Positions 44,822 through 53,322 of a stretch of 64,000 nt of DNA are shown here, piece by piece. The translations under genes and the position numbers were made by a program. Location: positions 2,477,001 through 2,541,000 of the forward strand of contig NC_008321.1 of the NCBI RefSeq assembly GCF_000014685.1, given 5' to 3'. A model generated the notes under the pieces. That model was not told where the DNA came from and made no database searches. It saw only the letters and a list, made by a program, of their open reading frames with translations. How positions within the stretch are numbered: the stretch's first letter is position 1; every line of letters begins with the position of its first letter. Origin of the DNA: Shewanella sp. MR-4. GTDB lineage: Bacteria; Pseudomonadota; Gammaproteobacteria; Enterobacterales; Shewanellaceae.

Positions 44822-45475
44822 TTAACGAGATGAGTTCAGTGAATCAAAAATGTTTTTAGCATTTTGATTATCACGATAATAATTCAATAATTCCTCCGAA
44901 GGGCAGCTAAGTTTAGCATTTTTTCTTAATCCATTAATTTTCCCTTGATAAAATCCATCAGGATTTGCATAAAAAACAGCTAACATGGCACTGTATACAT
45001 TCGTTTTCCATATATCGCTATAATCTTTTGCTAATCTCCAAAGGGTTTTATCTCCATCGTATTCTAGAGTGCAAGAATTAGAATTCGGCGTAATCTGCAT
45101 TGGATAACCACCCGATGACGCATTTACTTCTTCTACATAATCTATCTCATTAAAAAGAGGAATCGAGCCGATAGGGTTGCTGTACCGCACAATAAGTTTA
45201 GCATTAATGTCATAGACTTTTTCTTGGCCCATAACAACAAGTATAAATTGATTTTGTTGTCGAACGACAAGTCTTTCTTCACTATTTTTCTGTACTAAAA
45301 CAAATTCTAGGTTTGGAATATGTTGCGGATCTGCCACTATGTTTATTTTTAATATTGGGACTTTACCAATTTCGAACATCCTCTCATTTAAACTAATATG
45401 TTTAATTTCAGAATATGCACTTGGAATTATCATAAGAAAAGCTATAGCGATAAAAAATAAATATACATATCTCAT
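44822..45475 (-). CDS. Secreted protein with a FimV/HubP N-terminal-like C-terminal segment
   Basis: A 217-residue protein with a clear signal peptide (YLFFIAIAFLMIIPSAYS). The C-terminal part (about 135-195) resembles the periplasmic FimV/HubP N-terminal motif with its LysM-like peptidoglycan segment: DKTLWRLAKDYSD, then VYSAMLAVFYANPDGFYQGKINGLRKNAKLSCPS, close to the family pattern of AxxxANPxAFxxGNxNxLKxGxxLxxP. The rest of FimV is absent. It may be a truncated or specialised relative acting in the periplasm. Codon use is AT-rich, unlike the core genes. Confidence 0.65.
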   Translation of the reverse strand: MRYVYLFFIAIAFLMIIPSAYSEIKHISLNERMFEIGKVPILKINIVADPQHIPNLEFVLVQKNSEERLVVRQQNQFILVVMGQEKVYDINAKLIVRYSNPIGSIPLFNEIDYVEEVNASSGGYPMQITPNSNSCTLEYDGDKTLWRLAKDYSDIWKTNVYSAMLAVFYANPDGFYQGKINGLRKNAKLSCPSEELLNYYRDNQNAKNIFDSLNSSR

Positions 45476-45486
45476 TTAAAATATTC

Positions 45487-45672
45487 TTAAGCAACAGCTA
45501 GTTTTAGTTTAGATCGTGAAACCAGTAAATTCACCGATAGCGAATTCTCTAGCCCACATCGACAGACTTGTATAAAAATCTTCCAGTCTCTGATAATTTC
45601 AGCCCATCCAAACGCAAAGCAACTTGACTTCAGAAAACCTGTTAACCAGAAGCGTACATTAGCCGTCAGCAT
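45487..45672 (-). CDS. Small hypothetical ORF (61 codons), doubtful
   Basis: A 61-codon frame beginning MLTANVRFWLTGFLKSSC. I do not recognise the protein; it is rich in Cys and Trp and has no good ribosome binding site. It could be a gene remnant or chance frame. Confidence 0.25.
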   Translation of the reverse strand: MLTANVRFWLTGFLKSSCFAFGWAEIIRDWKIFIQVCRCGLENSLSVNLLVSRSKLKLAVA

Positions 45673-46115
45673 TAATTCTCTGTACAGCCAATGCGTTAAA
45701 AATTAACATATAGGCAATTTAACAAGCTGACCAAAACGGCGTAAGTCTCCCACCCTAACGTTGGAATCTCATATGTTCTCAACGATCAATTCATTTGGAT
45801 GAAGCTTAGAATCCTATATCGGTTTATGTATAGAGCCTGACCGCTACCTACGGAATCCTTTGCAATATTAAATACCTTTAAATTATTTATTACCTCAACT
45901 AAGAATTCTCGAATTATACCTGTCACGAAAATTTTAAATTAGCAGGCAGAAAAAATTCAGCAATCAAATGCTAATTTGAAAAATATTTAACACTAAAGAA
46001 GATAGTTCGAAATTATTGACACCCAATCTTAATAAAATGAAATTACGGATACCTATCTTTAATAGCGAGGTGGTTAAGCTCCGACTATGCTTGGCTAAGC
46101 ATTGAACAAGGAGGT
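45673..46115. other. AT-rich non-coding stretch before the IS5-family element
   Basis: 440 bp of strongly AT-rich sequence with stops in all frames. It probably holds remnants of earlier insertions; nothing specific is recognisable. Confidence 0.4.
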
Positions 46116-47173
46116 GGCTTTGTTTCCTAAATCGAGTCAGCGAACGAAACTCTCATCATTGTTCAAATATCAAGCTATATAGTGGGTTTCAGGCATACCT
46201 AGCCCAGTGAGTTTGTTCAAAGCCCTAATCATCGCGTAAGCTTCTCCCACCTGAGCGTTATAATTTCGCATGCTCAACGTGCCTCCTAGCAGTTGTTTTA
46301 TCCTGTACATTGCGGTTTCTGAGATTGAGCGGCGATGATAACCATACCGTTTTTTCCATTGCTTATTTGAGCCATGAAGCTGTTGCCAACTGACGGCTAA
46401 GTTTCGTGGATGCCCTTGTTCCCATAGCGCAGCACCTTCCCTAGGTGGAATGAGCACTAAAGCGCGTTTTCGACGAACGGCTTCGTGACAGGCTTTCGTG
46501 TCGTAAGCACCATCACCCGAGATATTGCGGATTTTTCGATGGGTTTGCTTAAGTAAATTGGGCATCACTTCAGCGTCTGTTACACCTGATAAACTGAGTT
46601 CTGCGGCAATAATTTCATGGCTATGTGTATCTACGGCAATATGCAGTTTACGCCACACTCTGCGCTTTCCATCTGTGCCGTGTTTCTTCACTTTCCACTC
46701 AGCTTCGCCATAGACCTTCAAGCCTGTCGAGTCGATAGCTAAGTGCTCAATGGCGCCGCGAGTCTTGGTTTTAAAAGCAATATTGACCGTTTTCGCGCGT
46801 TTACTGATACAGGTGTAATGCGGGCAAGATAATGGGATGTCACCCAGTTTAAACACCGAATTGATAAAGCCCTGTAAGGCTCTCAGTGGCATAGAGAAAA
46901 TACGCTTAACCATCAACGCAGTGGTAATGGCTAAGTCGCTAAATAATTGAGGGCGACCTTTCTTGGGCGGCTCGACCTTGGCTTTCCACTTAGCAATTGC
47001 ATCCTCATCAATCCAGAAGGTAAGTGAACCGCGGTTGATTAAGGCTTGGTTGTATTGCTTCCAGTTGGTTGTTTTATAGCGAGGCTTTGACACGGTTGAT
47101 GGGTAAGTTGATAGGCGATGCCGATCAGATCTGCGGCTACGGTTTTAGTTCAACCTATTTAGGAAACAAAGTC
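46116..47173 (-). mobile_element. IS5-family insertion sequence (IS903-group-like), 1,058 bp
   Basis: The ends are GGCTTTGTTTCCTAAAT at 46116-46132 and its reverse complement at 47157-47173 with one mismatch (second base, GA on the right). Length is close to that of IS903-group elements. One transposase gene spans nearly all of it. No 9-bp target duplication is visible, so the flanks may have been rearranged since insertion. Confidence 0.85.
46170..47093 (-). CDS. IS5-family DDE transposase
   Basis: A 307-residue transposase. The catalytic residues appear as Asp in LAIDSTGLKV, Asp in SGDGAYDT and Glu in RSISETAMYR, with the DUF772-type N-terminal region (NRGSLTFWIDEDAIAKW). The reading frame is complete, so the element may be functional. 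Confidence 0.93.
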   Translation of the reverse strand: MSKPRYKTTNWKQYNQALINRGSLTFWIDEDAIAKWKAKVEPPKKGRPQLFSDLAITTALMVKRIFSMPLRALQGFINSVFKLGDIPLSCPHYTCISKRAKTVNIAFKTKTRGAIEHLAIDSTGLKVYGEAEWKVKKHGTDGKRRVWRKLHIAVDTHSHEIIAAELSLSGVTDAEVMPNLLKQTHRKIRNISGDGAYDTKACHEAVRRKRALVLIPPREGAALWEQGHPRNLAVSWQQLHGSNKQWKKRYGYHRRSISETAMYRIKQLLGGTLSMRNYNAQVGEAYAMIRALNKLTGLGMPETHYIA

Positions 47174-47341
47174 CTCCAAAACTTGTTTCGCATGACTGAA
47201 CTAGCTCTGCTTGGTACTGGTCTGTTGACCTAATTTACTAATGTTTAGAAAGTCACTACAATATCAGTGGCGATTCAGTATTGCTTCGCCACTTCACGTG
47301 TCTCATTCATATCAAATGCTCAGTTCATGTAGTTATACAGG

Positions 47342-48169
47342 CTATTTGTTAGCTGAGTATCGATTCCTGATCGTTCTGATAGTATCACCAAGGATGAGTT
47401 TATCTTCAGGAAAATCTAAAACTACATTGATAATGTCTGCCATTGCTTGATTACTGAATCTAAATCCGATAGGCAGCTGATTTAGTTCATCAAATTGGGC
47501 GTCAAACGCAAGAACAAAATCTTTATGGTCTGACGATCTTCCATCTAGTACTGCATCAGGGATTTCAACATGTTGTGGTATTGGTTGAAGCTCTTCAAAC
47601 TCACCAATAGCTTCTACGACATCAGCCCGTGAAGGCCAGTATTTAAGACCATATTTGCAAGCCAGACTTTTAAGCTCATTTTTAACGTAAGCTCCGAAAA
47701 GATAGTTATGCTCTCCGCCTTGCACCAACGAATCGACTGCTGTTTGATAATCATGCCGGCGAAAACCAGATAACTCATACAATTCACTCTGGCGTCTTAG
47801 CATACCGGCCAGACGACATGAAAGCTCTGAGATATCTTCTTGTAATTTGAGTAGCTCACGCCTATTGGTTCTAGCTTGGATAAACTCTTCCTTCGCAAAA
47901 TCACCGCTCATCCAGATATGTTCCAATGTCAACCAAACAGCTTCAGCATTTGGCCTTTCTGATTCATAAAGGATAGCTAGTTTATCAGCGTAGCCAAACT
48001 GATTGATTAGCTCGTTGAATACCCTTTCAAGGTTTGATGCCTGGTCAATCATCCGTTGCATAAGTGGCCAGCGGCTCATCCAAATCATTTTCTCTCGGTT
48101 ATCTTCAAGTTCTCTTTCTATAAAGGCTACGCAAAAGTCAGTTGGTGAGTTTGTAGGTAATTTCGTCAC
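47342..48169 (-). CDS. Orphan protein of unknown function (275 residues)
   Basis: I do not recognise this protein. It has no signal peptide or membrane segment. The middle (about 110-145) is a probable coiled coil (ELLKLQEDISELSCRLAGMLRRQSELYEL), and the C-terminal third is acidic. The GTG at 48169 has AAAGGTG about 7 nt upstream and is preferred to the GTG at 48178. It lies between two IS elements, with a 7+7-bp palindrome upstream that suggests its own regulation. An island-borne accessory gene, complete as far as can be seen. Confidence 0.6.
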   Translation of the reverse strand: MTKLPTNSPTDFCVAFIERELEDNREKMIWMSRWPLMQRMIDQASNLERVFNELINQFGYADKLAILYESERPNAEAVWLTLEHIWMSGDFAKEEFIQARTNRRELLKLQEDISELSCRLAGMLRRQSELYELSGFRRHDYQTAVDSLVQGGEHNYLFGAYVKNELKSLACKYGLKYWPSRADVVEAIGEFEELQPIPQHVEIPDAVLDGRSSDHKDFVLAFDAQFDELNQLPIGFRFSNQAMADIINVVLDFPEDKLILGDTIRTIRNRYSANK

Positions 48170-48198
48170 GATAAGCACCTTTTGTTTCTGTATTTTCG

Positions 48199-48218
48199 TA
48201 CTAAGATATCGCTTAGTA
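48199..48218 (-). promoter_or_regulatory. Palindrome upstream of the orphan gene, candidate operator
   Basis: TACTAAG and CTTAGTA form a perfect 7-bp inverted repeat around a 6-bp spacer, about 30 bp before the start codon. The size suits a dimeric helix-turn-helix repressor. Confidence 0.5.
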
Positions 48219-48482
48219 AAACGAATTACCGTGTCTCAAAATTTTTATTTTTTGGCCTTCAGACACGCACGCCTTCTGTTATGCCGTGAAACTAATCAAA
48301 GATCAACCAACCGATAAGCCTGAACAAACTTACAAGGTTTACTCTCTTGTTGTGGGAGAGTAATCAGTTTGATACTAAGTATTAAAGATTCATACTGAAA
48401 TGGCAGCGATCACATAGGTACTCTGCCTTTTCTAAAACGTTTGTCTAGTCCTGAAATACGTTGACATAAAGAGGACTTCTTT

Positions 48483-48878
48483 ATGACAACATCAATTAAC
48501 TCAAGCCGTAAGCGCACACAACGAGATTACACCTTAGCCTTTAAATTAGGCGTTGTAGAGCGTGTTGAAAAAGGCGAAATGACGTACAAACAAGCCCAAG
48601 CCCATTTTGGTATTCAAGGCCGTTCAACGGTACTCGTTTGGCTTAGAAAACATGGTAGACTCGATTGGTCGAAACCTTTTCAGCATCCCCTTATGCCTAA
48701 GTCAAATGAAACCCCTGCCGAAACTATCAAGCGCCTTGAACGTGAGTTAGCAGAAGAGAAACTGCGTAACAAAATCCTCAATGGCATGGTTGATATCATG
48801 GACAATGAATATGGAGCAGGCCTCAGAAAAAAGTACTTATCCGGTACGTCTGGCAAGCAAAAAACAACGGAGAAATAA
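48483..48878 (+). CDS. IS3-family transposase OrfA
   Basis: A 131-residue DNA-binding protein with an N-terminal helix-turn-helix (TLAFKLGVVERVEKGEMTYKQAQAHFGIQGRSTVLVWLRKHG) and a C-terminal leucine-zipper-like helix (ETIKRLERELAEEKLRNKIL). It joins to OrfB by -1 frameshifting at 48827-48833. Confidence 0.9.
   Translation: MTTSINSSRKRTQRDYTLAFKLGVVERVEKGEMTYKQAQAHFGIQGRSTVLVWLRKHGRLDWSKPFQHPLMPKSNETPAETIKRLERELAEEKLRNKILNGMVDIMDNEYGAGLRKKYLSGTSGKQKTTEK
48827..48833 (+). other. Programmed -1 ribosomal frameshift site (A AAA AAG)
   Basis: The heptamer A AAA AAG is in the correct phase of orfA (codons AGA AAA AAG). After slipping back one base, reading continues as VLIRYVWQAKNNGEINLAAACRAAG straight into the OrfB frame. 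Confidence 0.85.
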
Positions 48879-48907
48879 ACCTCGCTGCCGCATGTCGTGC
48901 TGCGGGT

Positions 48908-49711
48908 ATGTCGCGGCAAGGTATTTATCAGGCAGTTGCTCGAATGGAAAGTCGTAGAGCTGAGCTATCGGTCATCAAAGACTGGGTCCAGTACTGGCGT
49001 AAATATATGCCAAGGTTAGGGGCCCGTAAGCTCTACACGTTGATAAAATCCAGGCTGGTTGAGCACGATATTAAACTCGGGCGAGATGGGTTCTTTACCT
49101 ATTTGAGAAGTGAAGGTTTACTGGTTAAACCGAAGAAAAGCTACACCAAAACCACGTTCAGCAAACACTGGATGAAGAAGCATCCTAATCTGCTGAAAGA
49201 GGAAGGACTGCATGATGCAGGGCATGTACTGGTCAGTGATATCACCTATCTTGAGTCAGACCAAGGTGTGCACTACCTGTCACTGGTCACCGATGCCAGT
49301 TCTCGTAAGATAGTCGGTCATCACGTGAGTAAAGACATGAAAGCCGAGAGTGTGGTGAAAGCGTTAAAAATGGCCATAAAAGATAAACGCTATATCGGCA
49401 ACGCAGTGCATCACTCAGACAGAGGTTTACAATACTGCTCAGCAGTTTATCAGAATGCGCTTCAGGCGAGCCAAATCCAGCCGTCAATGACGGATGGTTA
49501 TGATTGCTACCAAAATGCATTAGCAGAAAGAGTGAATGGCATTCTGAAGCAGGAGTTTTTACTGCACCGATGTAGGACATTTGCGGAGCTGAAGATACTT
49601 GTTAGAGAATCGATAGCAATATACAACGATATGAGACCGCATCTGAGTTTGAATATGGCAACCCCTAATCAGGTGCACAATAGAAAAGGCCAGCTACTGG
49701 AGCTGGCCTAA
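48908..49711 (+). CDS. IS3-family transposase OrfB (DDE integrase domain)
   Basis: 267 residues from the ATG at 48908; the frame is open upstream to the frameshift site, so the functional form is an OrfAB fusion. Catalytic residues: Asp in LVSDITYLE, Asp in HHSDRGLQYCS and Glu in YQNALAERVNGIL. The integrase core is complete. Confidence 0.93.
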   Translation: MSRQGIYQAVARMESRRAELSVIKDWVQYWRKYMPRLGARKLYTLIKSRLVEHDIKLGRDGFFTYLRSEGLLVKPKKSYTKTTFSKHWMKKHPNLLKEEGLHDAGHVLVSDITYLESDQGVHYLSLVTDASSRKIVGHHVSKDMKAESVVKALKMAIKDKRYIGNAVHHSDRGLQYCSAVYQNALQASQIQPSMTDGYDCYQNALAERVNGILKQEFLLHRCRTFAELKILVRESIAIYNDMRPHLSLNMATPNQVHNRKGQLLELA

Positions 49712-49788
49712 AAACTGTCAACCTATCTTAGGACGGGACAGTTTAATGTCGGATAGGCGACACCTGTTACCAAGTGCCGCCCTCCTAA

Positions 49789-49822
49789 GAACCGTACGTG
49801 CAACTTTCACTGCATACGGCTC
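49789..49822 (-). ncRNA. Group II intron catalytic domain V
   Basis: A 34-nt hairpin with GAGCCG at the 5' side, a two-base bulge region, GAAA tetraloop and CGGTTC at the 3' side, as conserved in bacterial group II introns. Confidence 0.9.
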
Positions 49823-49859
49823 AAGCCTCCACGAAGGCATTAAGATAATACCCAGCAAC

Positions 49860-51332
49860 TTACAACGCAGTTTGGACGGGTTCCAACCAAGAGTTACGAC
49901 TTCCTTTCTCCCGCCTTAGCTTTCTAAAATACTCAGAAAATTGGGGGTCATAAGGCGTTGCCGCACTTCTGATTTTCACATGTCGCACTATCGGCGTATG
50001 GGCGATTTGCACAAGGTTAAACTGACAGTCCATATCAGCGACTTTGTTCCAACCGTGAAATTGCCATTGGCCTTGGCGGTTTATGAAATATTTGAACGCT
50101 ACCCACCGCTTTCCTTTAGTGGGATGACGTCTCACTGCCCAGTGCCATAGTGTCTGGAATAGTTTGTAACTCACATAGCCGAAAGTTTGCTTAGCTACAA
50201 CATGGCGATAATAGTTCGCCCAGCCGCGCAACTTCGGATTCATCAGTCTGATGAGATCGTTAGTTGATGTCGTGCCGTGTGTTTTGATGAGTGTTCGCAT
50301 GTTACCTAAGAATGACAGCGCATTGGATTTACTCGGTTTGATGAGTAATTTCCCTTTGTATTTCCTGAGATTAAAACCTAGAAAATCAAATCCATCATTG
50401 ATATGAGTGACATGGGTTTTCTCTTCCGATAGCGTTAGTCCTCTTTCTGCTAAGAAGCGTGCAATCAGCGGTTTGATTTCGTTTACTAGCACTTCCTTTG
50501 AAGATCCAGTAACGACGAAATCGTCTGCATATCCGATAAAGTTAACGTTGCAGCCTTTACGGCGGGCCGTGGCTTTAAGGAGTTGTTCCAGTCCTGAGAG
50601 GGTGAGTAACATCAATGTCGGTGAGATGATCCCACCTTGGGGTGTTCCCTCATCGGTTCTGTAGAATAACCCTTTGTCCATAAAGCCACATTCCAGCCAT
50701 TGTCTTAGCATTTTCTTGTCTAGCGCTATGTTGTCGATAAGCCATTGGTGGCCAATCTTGTCAAAACACGCTTTGATATCACCCTCAAGAACCCATTCGC
50801 TAGAATACCTTTGGCTCAGACATAGGAAGCACTGAGCGATTGCATCAGCAGTGCTTCGATGAGGCCGAAAGCCATAGCTATTTGGGTCTGCGACAGTCTC
50901 TGATATCGGCTCTAAAGCAAGTAAATGCAGCGCTTGTTGCGCCCTATCTATCATGCAGGGGATACCGAGTGGTCTGAGTTTGCCATTTTTCTTGGGGATG
51001 TAGATACGCTTGAGAGGTTTGGCTTGATACGCTTTCCGTTTCAGTTGCTTAACCGCTGCAATACGGCGAGCATCTGTGTTCCAGATGACGCCATCTATTC
51101 CAGGTGTATTACTGCCTTTGTTTTGTGAAACACGCTTAACCGCAAGGAGTTTTGCGGAGCGTGAGTGAGTCAATACCCATTGCAGGGCTTTCACCTTGCC
51201 TTGTTTACCTTCTCTTGTTGCCTTTGCAATACGCATCTGAAGCTTTAATACAAGCGACTCAGCGGCCTTCCAGTCAATGGATTGCCACGGGTTGCTGTCG
51301 AGGGAGGCACTGATTTCATGAGAAACCATCAT
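49860..51332 (-). CDS. ltrA: Group II intron reverse transcriptase/maturase lacking the HNH endonuclease domain
   Basis: 490 residues. The reverse-transcriptase palm is intact (GIDGVIW, YGFRPHRS, EGDIKACFD, GTPQGGIISPTL, YADDFVV), followed by the thumb and the maturase X domain (RGWANYYRHVV, TLWHWAVRRHP). The protein ends at DPQFSEYFRKLRREKGSRNSWLEPVQTAL, where related maturases continue with a CxxC-containing HNH endonuclease. Without it, mobility is expected to use other priming, such as nascent DNA at replication forks. Splicing function may be intact. Confidence 0.93.
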   Translation of the reverse strand: MMVSHEISASLDSNPWQSIDWKAAESLVLKLQMRIAKATREGKQGKVKALQWVLTHSRSAKLLAVKRVSQNKGSNTPGIDGVIWNTDARRIAAVKQLKRKAYQAKPLKRIYIPKKNGKLRPLGIPCMIDRAQQALHLLALEPISETVADPNSYGFRPHRSTADAIAQCFLCLSQRYSSEWVLEGDIKACFDKIGHQWLIDNIALDKKMLRQWLECGFMDKGLFYRTDEGTPQGGIISPTLMLLTLSGLEQLLKATARRKGCNVNFIGYADDFVVTGSSKEVLVNEIKPLIARFLAERGLTLSEEKTHVTHINDGFDFLGFNLRKYKGKLLIKPSKSNALSFLGNMRTLIKTHGTTSTNDLIRLMNPKLRGWANYYRHVVAKQTFGYVSYKLFQTLWHWAVRRHPTKGKRWVAFKYFINRQGQWQFHGWNKVADMDCQFNLVQIAHTPIVRHVKIRSAATPYDPQFSEYFRKLRREKGSRNSWLEPVQTAL

Positions 51333-51903
51333 TTGCGTTTCGCCTTAAATAAAGTTCTTCAAACTCTTTCGCAATGGGAGACCAGTCGGAAGTGGGCTCA
51401 CTTTCGTGCCAGACAGTCGCCTGTATCTGCATCATTACAATGCAGCCTTTGCTTTTTCCAACATCCTATACCTGCACCGCCATCGGCTATATTGGCTTTC
51501 CCAGAGGGAGCGATACAGGCTTACCGTGTTCCGTATGTCGCGCAATGTCAGGTTAGATGCCCGCTATGGTGCGGAGAGTTCAATGATCACGAAAGAGCAT
51601 GGGGCAATCTCTTTCCGACTCTCTTGCCTTTTGGCTACAGCGTATTAACCACTTCCGCTGTTTCAACGTATAACGCGCCTTATGCGGATTCACTTATGTT
51701 CATCATACTGACTACCTAGCACTCACCCGATTTGTGGTTATCAGGAGGATCGTCTTCTCACGATTTCGATCCCGATTGGTGCATACCAACCTTCGTTACA
51801 TTGTCAGAGCCGCTACTTTATTCAGGCTCCTAGGTTCATCTGGTGATACAGATGGTTCACTCATTAAGCGGTGAACAGCACTTCATACGACTTCACGTCG
51901 CAC

Positions 51904-52289
51904 GCCCCATTCCTTGTTTAGGCTCGTTAGCTCAACCGAAAATTCCCACACCTGCTGCCATACATATTCTTATCTATTTGCCTATGTTTGGCCTTACCAG
52001 AAATCGGCTAACAATGTATGGGTATACAGTCATATTTAAATTTAGGTGTTTTGGTATGATTTTTAGACAAAATCAGTGCGCACTAATTCCATCCGCAATA
52101 AATAAAATTCTATCAAATCAATTAACTATGGTGACAGATTTTTAGTTAATAGGTTTGGAAAACGCGCATGCGCGTTTTTCCAGATGGTATATTTAATAGA
52201 ATGCTGATAAGTTCTTTGCATACAGATAGTTAACTGTGCGCGTTTTCACTGGTACAACGAGATAAACGCGCATGCGCACGAATAAAATG
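51904..52289. other. Island sequence between intron and first cassette, with GC-rich palindromes
   Basis: 386 bp without a convincing gene. At about 52157-52180 there is a near-perfect palindrome around AAAACGCGCATGCGCGTTTT; the half GCGCGTTTT recurs near 52237 and AAACGCGCATGCGCAC near 52264, so the two form a second hairpin. The last bases, GTTATGC at 52289, are the junction with cassette 1. The stretch could contain a degenerate attC or attI site. Confidence 0.5.
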
Positions 52290-52766
52290 TTATGCTTAAT
52301 CACGTAAAATCAGTGGTTTATGGTTTTTCTTTGTTCCCTCGGCTTTTCAGTTTCGCGTTTGTCGGCAAGCCAGCTTTTTTGAGCGCTGTTTTTCGGACAC
52401 TTATTCTTTGGCGCTGAAAATTCAGAGCGTTGCCTCAATCAATTTTCGGGTAAGCGCGAGGTTAGGGTGGCTGGTTCAATCAGAAATCCATTTTTGGTTT
52501 TTAAACTCCAAGCCAGTTTTGCCAAAATTCGAAGTCTGATTATTAAAACTATGATTCATTTCGGTTTTCTACATTTTGGCTTTTGTTTGTAAATCAAAGT
52601 CGAGTTAATCTTGGTTCTGGTCAAACGTAAGTCATTGAAGCTTAAGCATAACAAAGCGTTTAAGTGGGATTTGGCACGCGTGGCATTTTCAGTTTGCGTT
52701 GGGTTTGGTGATTAAGTCGCTGTGCGGTAGCTTTTGTATTGCGTGCCTGCACCCCTTAACGCGGCG
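52290..52766 (+). mobile_element. Integron cassette 1 (no obvious ORF)
   Basis: Starts with TTATGC after G at 52289 and ends in the attC at 52646-52772. Its attC left core GCATAAC is the reverse complement of its own first bases, which is required for a free circular cassette. No convincing reading frame is inside. ORF-less cassettes of this size are common in Vibrio and related integrons. Confidence 0.75.
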
Positions 52767-52772
52767 TTAGGC
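52646..52772 (+). repeat. attC recombination site of cassette 1 (about 127 bp)
   Basis: The left arm GCATAACAAAGCGTTTAAGTGGG is complementary to the right arm CCCCTTAACGCGGCGTTAGGC over most of its length, with core sites GCATAAC and GTTAGGC. Length and sequence are close to the long Vibrio-type attC repeats. Confidence 0.82.
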
Positions 52773-53322
52773 AATAAACACGTGAATACATCTGAGCTAG
52801 AGAAAATACTGCTGGAAGAAGGGTGTAACCCAAATAATTTTTGCATTGGCTCAGCTGGCGCAAAGTCTGATATCTACTGTCTATCTGAAAATCATGGGAA
52901 ATGGACAATTTACTACACCGAGCGCGGATCAAATTCCAAGCCTATATATGAGTCAAAGAACGAAGCCGAAGCCTGCAAATTCTATTACAAAGAAATTATG
53001 TCTATCGAGCATTGGCATAATGTCGGATTCTTTGAAAGCGAAGAGTCAGCGTTAAATTTACAGAAAGAATTGGAGGCTGCTGGCATCAAAGCAATTCGTA
53101 ATGATATGCCCCCATTAAAAGCTGGAGGCCAAAAAATACGAAGGGTATTTGTTGTAGGCAAAGATATTTTCAAAGTTAAAAGTATGTATGCTAGCTTGCC
53201 AATTAAAAATGCCTAACAAGCCAATGCAGCAGATAGCCAACACTACGCTTACTTTGTGTTGCTCGCTGCGCTCACAAACTAACACAAAGTAAGCTCCATG
53301 CCGGCTGCAGCTGATTGGGGCG
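52767..53322 (+). mobile_element. Integron cassette 2 carrying one gene
   Basis: Starts with TTAGGC after G at 52766 and ends in the attC at 53211-53328. The first bases TTAGGC are complementary to its own attC left core GCCTAAC, as expected. One gene fills the cassette. Confidence 0.85.
52782..53216 (+). CDS. Cassette-encoded hypothetical protein with a SPOR-like C-terminal half
   Basis: 144 residues from GTG at 52782, ten bases after the attC junction, which is the usual place for a cassette gene. A longer frame to 52734 would read into the attC and is unlikely. The N-terminal half (YCLSENHGKWTIYYTERGSNSKPIYESKNEAEACKFYY) resembles small domains often seen in toxin-immunity families. The C-terminal half (VGFFESEESALNLQKELEAAGIKAI...) has the spacing of a SPOR fold. 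Function unknown; both comparisons are by eye. No cassette promoter is seen. Confidence 0.7.
   Translation: MNTSELEKILLEEGCNPNNFCIGSAGAKSDIYCLSENHGKWTIYYTERGSNSKPIYESKNEAEACKFYYKEIMSIEHWHNVGFFESEESALNLQKELEAAGIKAIRNDMPPLKAGGQKIRRVFVVGKDIFKVKSMYASLPIKNA

Larger units (their letters stand above)
48442..49740 (+). mobile_element. IS3-family insertion sequence, 1,299 bp, with GTT target duplication
   Basis: Imperfect 25-bp terminal repeats: TGTC-GTCCT-ATA-GTTGACA is shared between 48442-48466 and the reverse complement of 49716-49740. The flanking trinucleotide GTT is present on both sides (48439-48441 and 49741-49743), the expected 3-bp duplication. It contains orfA, orfB and a canonical frameshift site, so it is probably intact. 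Confidence 0.92.
49748..51903 (-). mobile_element. Group II intron, about 2,156 bp, complete ends
   Basis: On the minus strand the intron begins at 51903 with GTGCG followed by a GACGTGAAGTC hairpin, a normal 5' end. Domain V (49789-49822, 34 nt) runs from GAGCCG to CGGTTC around a GAAA loop. Domain VI follows with stem GGCG/CGCC, a bulged A seven bases from the end, and terminal GAC at 49748. The encoded maturase lies in domain IV. The insertion point is 7 bp beyond the right end of the IS3 element. Confidence 0.88.

Noticed and set aside
45673..45760. Possible attC-like sequence (TTTAAC and GCGTTAAAA near 45690-45720)
   Set aside because: The two core-like sites lack complementary arms, and no cassette start matches them.
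51282..51719. 145-codon plus-strand frame opposite the intron 5' region
   Set aside because: It lies antisense to the intron's structured RNA and maturase start; no protein features.
51843..52145. 100-codon frame across the group II intron 5' end
   Set aside because: It begins inside the intron, crosses the intron boundary, and has no ribosome binding site.
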